Part shown: positions 36,401 to 47,570 of the stretch, in pieces
How the letters are laid out: each line of letters begins with the position of its first letter
Numbering within the stretch: the stretch's first letter is position 1
DNA from: Casuarius casuarius
Taxonomy: Eukaryota > Chordata > Aves > Casuariiformes > Casuariidae
Assembly (NCBI GenBank): GCA_003342895.1
Contig: PTFA01000005.1
Span: 474,561-538,560, forward strand
Length of the DNA: 64,000 nt
Reading direction: 5' to 3'
Translations under genes and position numbers: made by a program
The notes under the pieces: generated by a model
Seen by the model: the letters and a program-made list of their open reading frames with translations, nothing else
What the model was told of the DNA's origin: nothing
Databases searched by the model: none

Positions 36401-39330
36401 CAGACATGATTTTTCAGAGTCCGCTGTGCTGCTGGAAGAGGTAATTGCCTCCAACTACTAATCATCACAGAAAATCCATAGCATCAACCCCACATACTCT
36501 ACCCATATCTCTGAATTTCTCATTGAGGGACTCTTCCTCTTCTGCCCTAGACTGCTGCAGTCATTCTCTCTGACTTCCCTGTCACCAAAGTCAGATCCAT
36601 TCAAAATGTTGCTGTCAAAATAACCTTCCTTACCCATTGTTCAGACACCCTTCTTTCTGTGCGCAGTCACTTCTGGTTTCTTTTCAGAGGCTTAAGATAA
36701 GGTTTTAACTCGCGTATCAACCTCCTAAACTACCTATTCCTACTCCTTTTTTTTTGCGTCCAATTATACAGTCTCATTATAGAAAATGTAAACACTTGTT
36801 AAAAAGTTTAAGATTTACACTTGTGAAAATGTGACTTGCATGTGCAATGTAAACCAATACAATGCTTTCCAATTTGCAGACCACTTGAAACAACAGCTCT
36901 GAGAAGTATCTCTCTACCTCCCCCTCCCTAAATCTCAATGGACTCTAAAGCCTAATACTGACATTTAGAGTGTTAATGATTCTATTATGAACAGAGTAAG
37001 TAAGGTGGCAAAAGTCAGCCCAGGAAAGTAAGAATTGCTGCTGAAACATGGGAAGAGGGATGAGACACAGGCAACAGAAGCAACAAAACCAAATGGCAAA
37101 TGGGACAGGTAGAAAGAGCAATAAAAACAGCACTAATCCTATGTTTCAGCACATTTTTCTTACATGATAGTCAAATAACAAATGCCCAGCTTGCACCCCA
37201 GTATTGCCCTCTACTCCAGTGGAGTCTGTGCTGCCCTGGGGAACCAGAGCCACCGAGGAATGACAGTGCTACATAACCCGAATTCACACACCAGTCCATA
37301 AATGGATATCTCTGCACAGTGGGGTTGACACTCTTTCTAGTCTGCATGTTTGAAGCCCATCATAACTCTTCCCAACCCTGTCTACTCATCATTTAGCACA
37401 AGTCTCTGCACTGCCTCTGCTCTATCCTTCCTCAATTTGCTTTTTTCTAAAACCAAGTGCTAACTCCAGCTAGAGTTAAGCTTTTAGTAAGTAGATCCAT
37501 TATTCAGCCTTTTTCCAAGCAGTTGGTGTCGACTCGTTTCCACTCTAATGTTTAACACCAACAGGCAAACGGTGAGAAGGACATCCTAACGTACAAACTA
37601 TTCTACTGAGAAGGCACTTTGACTATCTCCAGCCTATCTCGTGTGAGCAGAGCTCACCTACATGAATTCACTTTCATTTTTTACATGTTACACTTGCATG
37701 TTACACCTACCTGTGGCACTTGCCTTAATTAGATTCTGAAGTCTTATAATCAGACACTACCTGGCCATCTCAGCTATTACCCAGCATGATAAGGCATCAC
37801 TAGATGCTGTACGTGCTACTATAATACAAACAATAATGCAGTCCTGGACCAGAATAGCTATAGAGGGCTGAAAATTTAACACTTAGTTTTTGTAGCATAC
37901 TGCTTATGCATTTAACTCCATACAAAGCAGTGACAGAACAGGAAGGTTAAGCAGTTTTGGTGTCAGGGATCACACAGGACCCACCCAGAGGGCAGAAAGC
38001 AAGAAACTCCACGGAGGAATTACAGTAAGACCTGACATGACAAAATATCATGGGCCAGCAGAGGTCAAAGCTTAGCCGGCCATCTTGTCTTCACTAGGAA
38101 AAAGGACACATTTTCCTAAGTATTAAAATTCTAACACACCTGAGGTTTAACATGTTAACGACTGTTTGTTTTTAACAGTTCTATCTGGCTTGCACAGAAA
38201 AAACCCTGCCCTTCACTCTCTCCCTCACCAGCCACAGCTGAACATTTGCAGCACAGAGGTGGGAAGGTGAGAGATGCCGAGGGGCTCCCTCCCTCTCCCC
38301 ACACTCTTCCTCCTCCCAAGGGACCCATAGGAGCAGTAGCAGCCACCGCTTTTTAACAGCCACAAAATATTCCTGACAAAAAGAGCCTATCCAAGACCTG
38401 AAATGGCAGATACTGAGCTATAGGAGAAAAGAGGAGCGCCAGAGCAGCAGTGCTCTCTTTGGGTGGGAGGAGAGCAGCTAAAGGTAGAGACAGAGCCTGA
38501 AGTGCGAGGAAGGGGAAAGAGGAGAGGAAAAGCTTCTTAAAGCCATAGTGAAGTTAACAGCAGAGGCAATTTGCCCAAAGGCGCTTTTAAAAACCGCAGG
38601 GAAAGATTTATGTTTTCCCTATGTAATGTGGCTTTTCCCCTTTTCCAAATAAACTAAGTTAACAACAATGTTTTGACTATTTTCAAGCAGGTTCTCGAAA
38701 ATCGCTCCTCTGGACCTACCAAGGCACAAGTTCTTAAATGGTTTAGTCCACCGCTCTCAGGAGCACATGCCAAAGAGCTGGGTGGCCATGCCGCTCTGGC
38801 TTCTCTCCAGTTTTTTTTTTTTTCAGTTGTGCTGAAATACGGTTGAAAACGTTAAGTGTTCTCCTAACGTTTTCTACCTAAACAATTGCTGCGGCTACCA
38901 GGAGCATTTCTGTCCCATAGGGGAGAGCATGTGTCCAGAAGACGCTGTAGCAAGAGCTGTCACACACCGCAGGCCAGTTTTGAAGAGGGAAACAAATCGC
39001 TTCCTATCATCACATGCACTAACTTGACTGTGGAAAGCATCCTTTTTTTTTTTCTACCAAGGCAAGCCTACAAAAAAGGTTGATATCCCCCACGTGGACA
39101 GGTCTTCTCACCCTGAAATACTATTAGAGCGGATAAGGACAAACACTCAGCGTAGATTTTATGAGCCCCCAGGAAAGAAACCACAACCAAACCAACACAA
39201 CTAAAAGCCCACTTCTGAAGTGGTACGGAAGTTTTGTACAGCAGATGGCTGACAAGGCAGCCATTATAAAGGGGGGAAAAAAAAAAAAAACCCTGAGAAC
39301 TCAGAAGTCCCCTCTGTCATCCTCACAGAT
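36400..39330. other. Intronic, no gene recognised
   Basis: No exon was recognised. T13 lies at 38811-38823. A perfect 10-base inverted repeat with a 10-base loop occupies 38845-38874. Confidence 0.5.
38845..38874. repeat. Perfect short inverted repeat (hairpin)
   Basis: GAAAACGTTA, a 10-base spacer AGTGTTCTCC, then TAACGTTTTC, the exact reverse complement. Each arm contains AACGTT. It could form a hairpin or be a paired protein site; no function is known to me. Confidence 0.8.
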
Positions 39331-39334
39331 CCAT

Positions 39335-39655
39335 GCAAAACCCGGCGTGAACCCGAACGCGTCCCGGTGCACACGCATGCACCCGCTCGTGGCCCACTGA
39401 ACTTTTGACCTGGTGGTCGCCCGAACCCCTCCTGAGCCCATCGCTGTGTGATGCTGCGGAGATTTGAAAAGCGGAGCCCCGCGCCCCGTCAGGCGCCTGC
39501 ATCTGCCGGAGCCGGCACGGGGGCTGGCTGCGCCCACCCCCTCCCCGAACAATGCCCGGGGCCCGGCCTGATGGATGCGCTCCTTTATTCCTGCTCCGGA
39601 CACCCCTGCCCCAGTCTCTTGCTACGCCGTGGTCCGCGAGAAAGAAAACAAAACA
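39335..39655. promoter_or_regulatory. Secondary CpG-rich patch in intron 1
   Basis: About 320 bases with frequent CpG (for example gaacccgaacgcgtcccgg, 39350-39368; gcggagccccgcgcccc, 39471-39487) surrounded by ordinary AT-richer DNA, 2.9 kb into intron 1. Open frames on both strands result from the composition. CpG islands in long first introns are often alternative promoters or enhancers. Confidence 0.45.
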
Positions 39656-42029
39656 TCTGTTTCCCAGGTTTCTGACACGTCCAGCTGCTGATGGCAGCCC
39701 ACGTCTGGAAGGCTCGCTTTCTTTTGGGCCAGCAACTACCGGGCAAAAGTTTTGCATTTAAAAAGGGGAGGGGAAAAATACCAAAAGAACTCCACGCTGC
39801 CTCACTGTACTATCCCCCCCTAAACTTTTCAAATATCACCAGCAGATCTGCTCAGTCAGGGCAGGACAGGTCCAGATGGCCTATCACCATAGCGCCTTCT
39901 GACTAAATGCAGGCAGAGATACCAGAAAAACACAAATTGGTGGTGGGTGGGTAAAAACAAACCAAAAGATAACAACTTTTTTTTTTTTTTTTAAAAAAGC
40001 ACAACCAAAGATCAGATTTTGTCCAGTTTGGGAACGGCAGTGACCATAGCAGCGAAACTCAGGGTGCAGTAAGGTCTGAGCAACTGAGAAAGCTAGGGGA
40101 TTTGTTACCAGCACAATTACAGGGTTAGTCTAAAACTTTCACCATTGTAACAATGTTGTAAGAGTTAAGCAAACTCTCCGCTGGAGATGCACTAACACCG
40201 GCATAAAAAGGCACCAGTCAGGTTCTCACTTGAGAACCAACCTAAGCCCTCCCCACCAGGGAGAATATCCTTCAGGAGCGACTGACTCCATCCCGAGCGA
40301 GGCCGGCCCGTAGTGACATGGGATGCAGGTGGACAAACATTTGCTACGAAGCACTTTGAACATCAGAGCATTTCAGCTAATGCTCTAAAGTGACCCGCAT
40401 GAGCTTTCCATCTCTGCTTCAATACATTGCTCCAACCCACCTGTTTTTCACTTTGCATCAAAATGGACTGGGGCACTCACCCCCTCAGCTACTGCATCCC
40501 AGTGGAGGGACAGTAACTTTTGACCAAGGGGGACAGTAACTTCTCGAACACTTGCCATCAGCCACAAGCACGCCTCCCACAATAACCAAAGCTAGAGCAA
40601 GAAAATTTCATCTGTAGATAAGCGCACAGCTTCATTCTTGGTGGCTAGCCATTTTTTTTTCCCAATATTGCCTTGAGTTCTAGTGTTCCTTAAACGCCTA
40701 GAAGAACGGCCATCTCCGTTTTACGCAGAAGCCCCTGAAACCCAAAGTCCGTCTCGGATGCACCAGAATATCCTGTGAGAGAGCCAGAAGGGACACTGGC
40801 ATTCCTAAGCAAGAAACCAAGGGAGGAGCCTTCTTTTTGCAGCTGAATAAAATACAAACCAAGAATCACATAAAGCAACACTCAAAAAAAAAAAAAATGT
40901 TACTAAGTCCTTTTGTGGTTTCACTCCATAAACCATGTAGGCTCTTTGTGCAACACACCCTTCCCAGATATCCCTGAAACCACTGATGAGACGGGAACAA
41001 CTACACTAGGGAAGAGGTAACAAGATGGTGAACTTCAAGGAAGAGCAAATTTTAAAGCAGCCTGTGCTAGACCGCTCATACCGTGCAGGGAAAGGGAAGG
41101 AGACGCACTCTGCATGCCTGAAGTTGCAAAGTTATGACAGCTGTACCTGTCCCCTCGCAGCACGCAGATTTTACCCGTGATTTCCACTGGCCCTTGTACA
41201 AAGCGCCACTCTCTAAAACCAGCCTCCGCAAAACGCAGTGGGCCGCCCCAGCGCGCGGAGGCTGCTAGCGACGTTTTCGGTGGGTTAGTCGTGCTTCGTG
41301 ACACCCTCTGCACCAGCCCGCACGCAATCCTCTCCCCCCGGCGACCCCCAAAAGCAGTTAATTTGTCCCGAGTGATGCCGACTCCCCCACCCTAAGCGTG
41401 CTCCAGGAACCAAAGGGGAGCCCACGTTTACTCCATTTGTGAAGCAAGCCAGATGCTAATTGCCTCCAAAGGTGAAAGGCTAGTGCCTTGGCCCTTTTAT
41501 CATTGTAAATTCAGGTTCCTTCAAGACTCCACGCTGCCGGCCGCAGCCTCCCCCTTTAATGGTTTTGCCTCAATAGGAGGGGGAGGGGAGTCCCCTTTCG
41601 CCAGAAGTTGCATCATTGAGAGACCTTACCCCCTCTCAAGACTTCGCACTGCATAAGGGATTCCCCCTCCTCGGAGATGCGCATCCTGCTCAAGGCGGTG
41701 TGCTCTTTAGGGCTTCGCACATCCTATTGAACTTCCCAGCATCTCTGCAATTCGCATTCACGGGGCAATTGCTGCCTTTAAAACACGCACGCCACCATGT
41801 TATTCACCCGGTTTATTGCCAGTGTGCTGGCAAGAACAGCTTTTCACCGCACGCACAAAAGGTTTCCTACCCCAACACACTTTGTTTGTAACATTTGCAG
41901 CCGGAGCGCAAAATATTTACAGAACATTAGCCGCACGCACCGCAGGGAAAACAGGAAAAAAAAGAAAAAGCGCACGGGAAAGTTGCCCAAGAAAAAATTT
42001 GGAAAAAAAAAAAAGGCATAAAACCAGCG
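39656..42029. other. 5' end of intron 1, no exon recognised
   Basis: T16 lies at 39977-39992 and A13 at about 40884-40896. GC and CpG content rises gradually from 41190 toward the promoter island. A good Kozak-like GCCACCATG at 41790-41798 opens a 74-codon + strand frame with no familiar domain, regarded as chance. Confidence 0.5.
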
Positions 42030-42560
42030 AGCTGTCTATCCGCGGCGCGCAGATACGCGTCCAAGGCACCGCAGCTTCCCCAAAACCTCCCTTGTGCCCC
42101 CCAGAGCAGCCCGCACAATGAGCGCGGCGCTGCCCCACGGCGCTGCCCCCGCCGGCGGGACCCACCGAGAGGCCGGAGACGGGCAGCGCCTCCGGGGGCC
42201 GGGCCGGGCCGGACCCCCGAGCCCCGGCCAGGTGGGACCCCCCCCTCCGCCACCCGCGGGCACGACCGGCCGCGGGGCACCGGGGGGCCCGGCCCCGCCT
42301 CTCGCCGCCACCATTTTGGGCAAGGCTGGAGGGGGCGCGGGGACCCGCGGACGCCCCCGCTTTGTGTGTGTGGACAATGCGGCCCCGCGCCGTGCCCGCT
42401 GCCCCGACCGTGCGCCCCGTCGGGGAGCGGCAGGGAGGGGGGGGAAACGCGGCCCCGGGACGGCGGCGACGAAAGTTTTGCGAGAGGCGCCGGAGCTGCC
42501 GCACCGCCGCGGGCGGCGCGGCCGCGACCCGGTCCCGTCGGTGCGGCGGCGGCGGCGGGG

Positions 42561-42571
42561 GGTCTCACCTC
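42561..42571 (-). other. CECR2: Splice donor of CECR2 exon 1
   Basis: On the minus strand the exon ends GAG and the intron begins GTGAGACC. This agrees with the vertebrate donor consensus at the exonic G and at the intronic GTGAG positions. It defines the direction of transcription and the start of intron 1 at 42568. Confidence 0.9.
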
Positions 42572-42637
42572 TATCTCGAAGTCGGGCAGGCGGAAGGCGG
42601 TGCGGAAGAGCGAGCAGAAGTGCGCGATGGCCGGGAC
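42569..42637 (-). CDS. CECR2: CECR2 first coding exon, 3' part (partial, cut by assembly gap)
   Basis: Read on the minus strand from the gap edge, the 69 bases give 23 in-frame codons beginning VPAIAHFCSLF and ending LPDFEIE, followed at once by GTGAGA. This matches my memory of the N-terminus of CECR2, where the next residues after EIE would be ELEAAL; the exon break falls in phase 0 after GAG. CECR2 is a nuclear chromatin-remodelling factor with an N-terminal DDT-like region and one bromodomain. It partners the ISWI ATPases SMARCA1 (CERF complex) and SMARCA5 and is linked to neural tube closure. The visible codons lie at the very N-terminus, ahead of or at the start of the DDT-like part. 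The initiator Met and roughly the first 18-20 codons must lie in the gap. All other exons lie beyond position 1 or were not recognised. The rival frames through this stretch are GC-rich shadows. Confidence 0.93.
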
Positions 42638-43424
42638 NNNNNNNNNNNNNNNNNNNNNNNNNNNNNNNNNNNNNNNNNNNNNNNNNNNNNNNNNNNNNNN
42701 NNNNNNNNNNNNNNNNNNNNNNNNNNNNNNNNNNNNNNNNNNNNNNNNNNNNNNNNNNNNNNNNNNNNNNNNNNNNNNNNNNNNNNNNNNNNNNNNNNNN
42801 NNNNNNNNNNNNNNNNNNNNNNNNNNNNNNNNNNNNNNNNNNNNNNNNNNNNNNNNNNNNNNNNNNNNNNNNNNNNNNNNNNNNNNNNNNNNNNNNNNNN
42901 NNNNNNNNNNNNNNNNNNNNNNNNNNNNNNNNNNNNNNNNNNNNNNNNNNNNNNNNNNNNNNNNNNNNNNNNNNNNNNNNNNNNNNNNNNNNNNNNNNNN
43001 NNNNNNNNNNNNNNNNNNNNNNNNNNNNNNNNNNNNNNNNNNNNNNNNNNNNNNNNNNNNNNNNNNNNNNNNNNNNNNNNNNNNNNNNNNNNNNNNNNNN
43101 NNNNNNNNNNNNNNNNNNNNNNNNNNNNNNNNNNNNNNNNNNNNNNNNNNNNNNNNNNNNNNNNNNNNNNNNNNNNNNNNNNNNNNNNNNNNNNNNNNNN
43201 NNNNNNNNNNNNNNNNNNNNNNNNNNNNNNNNNNNNNNNNNNNNNNNNNNNNNNNNNNNNNNNNNNNNNNNNNNNNNNNNNNNNNNNNNNNNNNNNNNNN
43301 NNNNNNNNNNNNNNNNNNNNNNNNNNNNNNNNNNNNNNNNNNNNNNNNNNNNNNNNNNNNNNNNNNNNNNNNNNNNNNNNNNNNNNNNNNNNNNNNNNNN
43401 NNNNNNNNNNNNNNNNNNNNNNNN
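42638..43424. other. Assembly gap, 787 N
   Basis: A continuous run of N inside the CpG island. It removes the 5' end of CECR2 exon 1. The stated length may be an estimate. Long open frames that span it are artefacts of translating N. Confidence 1.
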
Positions 43425-43429
43425 CCGCC

Positions 43430-43473
43430 TGCGGGGCGGGGCGGGGCGGGCCGCGAGGCGAGGGGCGGGGCTG
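43430..43473 (-). promoter_or_regulatory. Overlapping GC boxes (Sp1/KLF type) upstream of CECR2
   Basis: Four head-to-tail GGGGCGGG-type units run from about 43432 to 43451, and one more isolated GGGGCGGGG lies at about 43462-43470. GC boxes bind Sp1/KLF factors and commonly sit within about 200 bases of CpG-island start sites. Their position suggests that the main start site lies near the right end of the gap. Confidence 0.65.
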
Positions 43474-43480
43474 GGGTGTC

Positions 43481-43503
43481 CCGTTGACCGTTGCTGCCCG
43501 TTG
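43481..43503 (-). promoter_or_regulatory. Triple CAACGG cluster (MYB-type motifs)
   Basis: The + strand carries CCGTTG three times, at 43481-43486, 43488-43493 and 43498-43503; on the CECR2 sense strand this reads CAACGG. It fits the MYB-family consensus YAACKG. Three copies in 23 bases, immediately outside the GC boxes, are unlikely to be scattered by chance, but binding is inferred only. Confidence 0.4.
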
Positions 43504-43669
43504 CTGGCCGCGCTCCGCGACCGGCGGGAGGCGATGGGCTGAGCCCCTCCGAGAAACCTCACAGCCCCTCCTCGGGCCCGGCTCACCTCCCTCCCCCGCC
43601 GCAGCGGAGCCCCGTCCGTTACTGCCGTCGAGACGGCTGCCGCTGGGGCCGCTCCCAGCCCCGCCACAA

Positions 43670-43810
43670 CCTCTGCCTCAGCCCTTGCCCGTCTCCATCT
43701 TCAGCCTCCCACCTGAGCCCCTCACCTCAGCCCTCGCTGGTCTCCCGCCTCAGCCCCTCGTCTCAACCCCTCACCTCAGCCCCCGCCTTGCCCCTACTGG
43801 TCTCCAGGGC
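43670..43810. repeat. Imperfect CTCAGCCCC minisatellite
   Basis: CCTCACCTCAGCCC-type units recur at least five times with interspersed GGTCTCC blocks (43724-43747 and 43784-43807). It is strongly strand-asymmetric (C/T on the + strand). Confidence 0.7.
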
Positions 43811-43877
43811 AGGGGCCGGTGGCGTGGGGCTGCCTGGCTGGCAGGGCACGGACAGGGCCTCGGTTTAACCACAGTTT

Positions 43878-43950
43878 AAGACTTCCTTCCTTCCCTCCTT
43901 CTTTCCTCTGTCCCTCCCTCCTTCCTCTCCTTCCTACCTTCATCTGGCTG
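43878..43950. repeat. Polypyrimidine (CCTT)n tract
   Basis: CTTCCTTCCTTCCCTCC and similar units run for about 60 bases. On the CECR2 strand this is polypurine, lying roughly 1.3 kb upstream of exon 1. Confidence 0.85.
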
Positions 43951-45049
43951 GGGACATTTTTATACCAGTACTGCTTTTCCTAGTCCTTCCTCTCCTTTAC
44001 TCAGTTAACTTTCTCATCTTCAGCCTCTCGCCTGTGTATCTGGCGTTCCCTTGCTGTTTCCTGTATGGTCACCGTCTGGCAGAGGGTGACAGGCTGCTGC
44101 TCACAGATGTGCAGTGGTCAGTGCAGGAAGGCACTTGAGACACCTACAGCCCAGGCTGAGGCCTGAGGGGATGTAGCATTGATAATGCCTTCAAATCTTG
44201 CCCCTTTCATGTCCCCAGACATGTTCTCAGTGAATGCTGGAGACGTGGCAGAGGTGTGCTCTGCCCAAACAACATTTGTAGTACCCCAGCAAGCTCGGTT
44301 GGATGCATTAGGCCCATCCTGTGAGGAAAATTTGGGGCACGGTTTCAGTTACCCCTGGTCCAGCTTAGGCTGCCCCCCAAAAGGAGCGACATTTTTATGC
44401 CTTCTAACAACATCCCTGCCCTGTCCCTTGAGCCAGAGTTAGCAATCGTCCAGCTGCTGGGTGATGTGGAGTGGCTCACTGATCTGACAGAAGGCTGCTT
44501 TTTTTTTAAATGATGGTGATGAAGAATTAGTTTTCTCTCGGATCAGCAGAACTGACTTGATTAATCCCATGGCTGTGTGGTCACCAGTGCTGATGCAAAG
44601 AAGCAGTGAAATGCCTGAAAAGGGATGGGAGGGAGAGTACAACCTCCTGCCTGAAGATAGACTGGATCAGGTTAAGGGGAAACCACACCGCACATAACCT
44701 GCTCTGTCTCTGGTGTGGAGGCATAAGCAAGGGAAAGGCTGGTAGCATCAGTCAGACAGTGGCATTGTTGCTGCTGAGTTAATACCAGCTGAAATAGAGC
44801 AGCCTGTGACTCTCAGAAATGTGATTTCAGACTGCAGTCTCAAGCATCTACTTTTGATAGTTTTGGGGTTTCCTCTCCCTGCTCCTTCTCTAGATGGAAG
44901 TTTCTAAATGGAATAAAGAATAAGGAGAAGGCATGAGAGCTGTGCTGTAGCCTAAGCCACTGTGTACCAGCCTTACAATGAAAACTTTGCCCAAGAGTAG
45001 GAACACTTAATTTAGAGAAGAAAAAAATGAAGAGGGAGTAGTTGGGCTA
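43950..45049. other. Upstream flank of CECR2, no gene recognised
   Basis: Ordinary intergenic-looking DNA. An 87-codon + strand frame at 44179-44442 has no familiar domain. No divergent first exon was recognised. Confidence 0.5.
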
Positions 45050-45525
45050 TTGGCAAGAATAAACAAGCTCTGAGTTCATTGCCCTTTTTCAAATTGCAAG
45101 ATCAAGAAATACCCAATGAAATTGGAAGGAAGCAAGTTTAAAATGGTGCAAGGAAATACTTGTACTGTGTACAATTAGCACGCGGTATTTGTTACCATAA
45201 GGTTTCATTGAGGCTGGGAGATTAGCAGGATTCAGAAAAGGATTAGACATTTATATGGAGACTAAGAACATTCATGGTCATGTTAGACAGGATATAAATA
45301 CATTTTAGGAGGGATATAAACCGTCAGGCTTCAAGGCACAATATAACCACTAACTGATGGTGAGGGATTAGGGTGAAACTTCCCTTGTGGGCAGGTTAGT
45401 CTGTAATTGTCCACTACAGGGTTTCTCACACCTTTCTTTGAAGTATCAGATAGCGGTAACTGTCAAAGTGAGCATACTGGACTAGAAGGGCTACTGGTCT
45501 GATCTGGCATGGCCATTGCTGTGCT
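45050..45525 (+). mobile_element. CR1 LINE 3' end
   Basis: Blocks in CR1 order: CCCAATGAAATTGGAAGGAAGCAAGTTTAAAATGG (45112-45146), GATTAGCAGGATTCAGAAAAGGATTAGACATTTATATGG (45221-45259), AACTTCCCTTGTGGGCAGGTTAGTCTGTAATTG (45377-45409), CACTACAGGGTTTCTCACACC (45412-45432), and GGACTAGAAGGGCTACTGGTCTGATCTGGCATGGC (45479-45513). The last corresponds to 'ggactagatggaccactggtctgatccagtatggc'. It is a degraded copy of the same old group as the 8.5 and 16.3 kb copies. Confidence 0.9.
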
Positions 45526-47480
45526 CTTCCGTGGGTAGGGGCTGCAAGGGTTGCCTTAGCAATGGAGTGGCGATGAGGATAGGTAGTGATACGTGCATCA
45601 GTGTTACATGGGGCAGGGTCAGGCACTCCTCAGGCACTGACCTCCTGCTCGTTTGCTGTAAATTCCACACCCACAACAGAGGTTTCCCAGGCCTGCCCTG
45701 CCAAGGTGTCTCCCAAAACATACAATCTTAAGCCAGTTTTTGGTTTACCTTTCTACATAGAGTATTTGTGTCTGTTTTCCCCAAAACTACCTAAAAAAAC
45801 CTTTTGCCTTTGGCAATTTATTATTTACATGAGACCACTATGTTATACTGAAATCCTGACTCTGTTTCAAGATACAATGACTCCTAATCTCTCTTTTTGT
45901 CAGAAGAGCTACAGTTGTAATTTCTCCTAAGATTTTTTGAATTAATTTGGCTCCCTCTATCGTCCCCATTCTTTCTGTCCAATTGTGTCTTCTCTTATAC
46001 TGTTCTTTTTTATGCAAGGAAGCTGGGAGCCGCCCACAATTACTGAAGGTAGATTCACTTTGCCAGATTCTTACACTGTTCTTAAATCACTTCCTTAGAT
46101 TTGTTATTCAAACACAAAAATCTCTGCTCTCCCGCTGCTGTTCAATAGAGGGCAAAGACTTGATGAATGCAATCCAGCATTTCCTCTGTGATAAATATCT
46201 CCATTCACAAATCCTGTGTGGTTTTCCCCCTCCATACCACCTTTGGTTATAAGTTTCCTGCTCATAACCAAACAAAACCAAAGCCTGTTCTGACCAGTGT
46301 CCTTTCCTAGTATGCTCCAGTTTTCTTCTCTTGTTCATTACTTCTCTAGGCTATTGGTTAGACTTCACCTACCTACTGCTTTTTCTGTTCAATATCCACC
46401 CCGGCTGTTCCCATCCCTCTATATACACACTCCTCCCTATACCCATGTTCTTTTTCTTCCTTTCCTCCCAAATGGGCCATCAGCTGAATGTGTGTATCAT
46501 GTACAGTCACACTGAGAAAGAACTCTGAGGCTGATGGAGTAAATCAAAGCTTCACATTTTTGTTGTTCACCATCGACACTGGGTTTCTGAGCTCCTGTTT
46601 CCTTAAGAAAAAGGCCAAACTCCAAGTGCCAGAAACAAACAAAAAAGTTCATAGGTAATGTAGGGACTGAAAGTCCCCTTTCCTATATGACAAAATCTTT
46701 CACCTGTAAGTAAAAGGAAGGGAGGAATGTTTTCCACTTTCTCTGAAAAGACCTGAAATATTTGCCTAATTTGGCAAAGATTAAATCTAATATAAGGTTA
46801 ATTACAGGGAGATCTCTTGTGAGGGGAATGTAGCCTGCCCCTGAAAGAGAATGAATTACTAACGGCACAGGTCAGTGCATCTCCAGCTGAAGCGATAGTA
46901 CAAGAATCTCTTTTTAAAAACTCACGACTTCCTTGCATTTCCATTTTATGTCTTTAAGTTAAAGACCCACTAGGTTTCTATAACTTGGGGGCAGATATGT
47001 CTGCAGTCTTCTCTCATTAGGACTCAAAAGCGTTTGCTGAAGGACCAGCCAAACCAGAGACTCAGTTCTCAGTGGAAGCACATTCTCAGAAGCATGGGGC
47101 ATCAGAGAGGTTTTGATTTTCATAAAATCAGGGGAAACAATTTAAGAATAGATTAAAGCCCAAATTATTTCAAAAAAGGCAGAACTTCTATATTTCTCTG
47201 TGTGAATTGTTTCAGCTCACTTCTGCAACATGCCCGAATTTTATTGCTCCGTTATTTGTATTGACTTCCTCAATAGTCTAGCACCAGCAAATCTCACTGC
47301 CTTTGCTTCCTTTTGCTCTCCAAATTACGGAGTAGAAGATGGTTTTGATTTAGTCTCCTGTTTTCACCTCAGATTTTGTGGTTTACACATCACCTTCCTG
47401 AAAATAGCAAAGACTGCAGCTGAAGTGGAGCATCAGAGATCAGGCTTTACTCCCTGGATCTGCCTTTCTGACTCAGGCAG
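45526..47480. other. Intergenic, no gene recognised
   Basis: AT-rich DNA with short open frames lacking familiar motifs. No clear repeats. Confidence 0.5.
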
Positions 47481-47484
47481 CAAG

Positions 47485-47570
47485 TCAAGGAAACTGAGGC
47501 ACAGATGGTGAAAACAAGGGCACAGGATTTTCTGTGTAGGGTAGTGGTGGGGCCAGGGTCATGGAGGCAG
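47485..47570 (-). repeat. MIR-type SINE remnant, reverse orientation
   Basis: GGAAACTGAGGCACAGATGG, then GGGCACAGGATTTTCTGTG...GTGGTGGGGCCAGGGTCATGG. This follows the reverse MIR pattern 'gaaactgaggcacagagagg...ggtcacacagg...ggcagagccaggg'. Confidence 0.5.

Larger units (their letters stand above)
1..42568 (-). other. CECR2: CECR2 intron 1 (5' portion, open at the window edge)
   Basis: Everything left of the exon 1 donor is inferred to be intron 1, because I found no stretch encoding the expected next exon (starting ELEAAL) on the minus strand. A very long first intron is expected for CECR2, which spans roughly 200 kb in human. The intron is filled with old CR1 and MIR debris, simple repeats and some non-repetitive stretches listed separately. 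A short alternative first exon or a nested non-coding RNA cannot be excluded by reading alone. Confidence 0.75.
42030..43660 (-). promoter_or_regulatory. CECR2: CECR2 promoter CpG island, interrupted by gap
   Basis: Both sides of the gap are extremely GC-rich and packed with CpG (for example 42110-42600 and 43425-43660), in contrast to the roughly 40-45% GC flanks. Such an island around a first coding exon is the normal promoter type for a broadly expressed chromatin gene. There is no TATA box in the visible parts. Failure to assemble the central 787 bases is typical of GC-extreme DNA in short-read assemblies. The transcription start probably lies in the gap or just to its right. Confidence 0.85.

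Noticed and set aside
41790..42021. Kozak-like GCCACCATG start at the edge of the promoter island
   Set aside because: The downstream peptide is basic low-complexity sequence ending in poly-lysine codons from an A-rich tract; no evidence of a + strand gene.
42036..43667. Frames of 373-543 codons spanning the gap on both strands
   Set aside because: Most of their length is translated N, and the flanking residues are G/A/P/R-rich, typical of CpG-island shadows. The real exon uses a different minus-strand frame.
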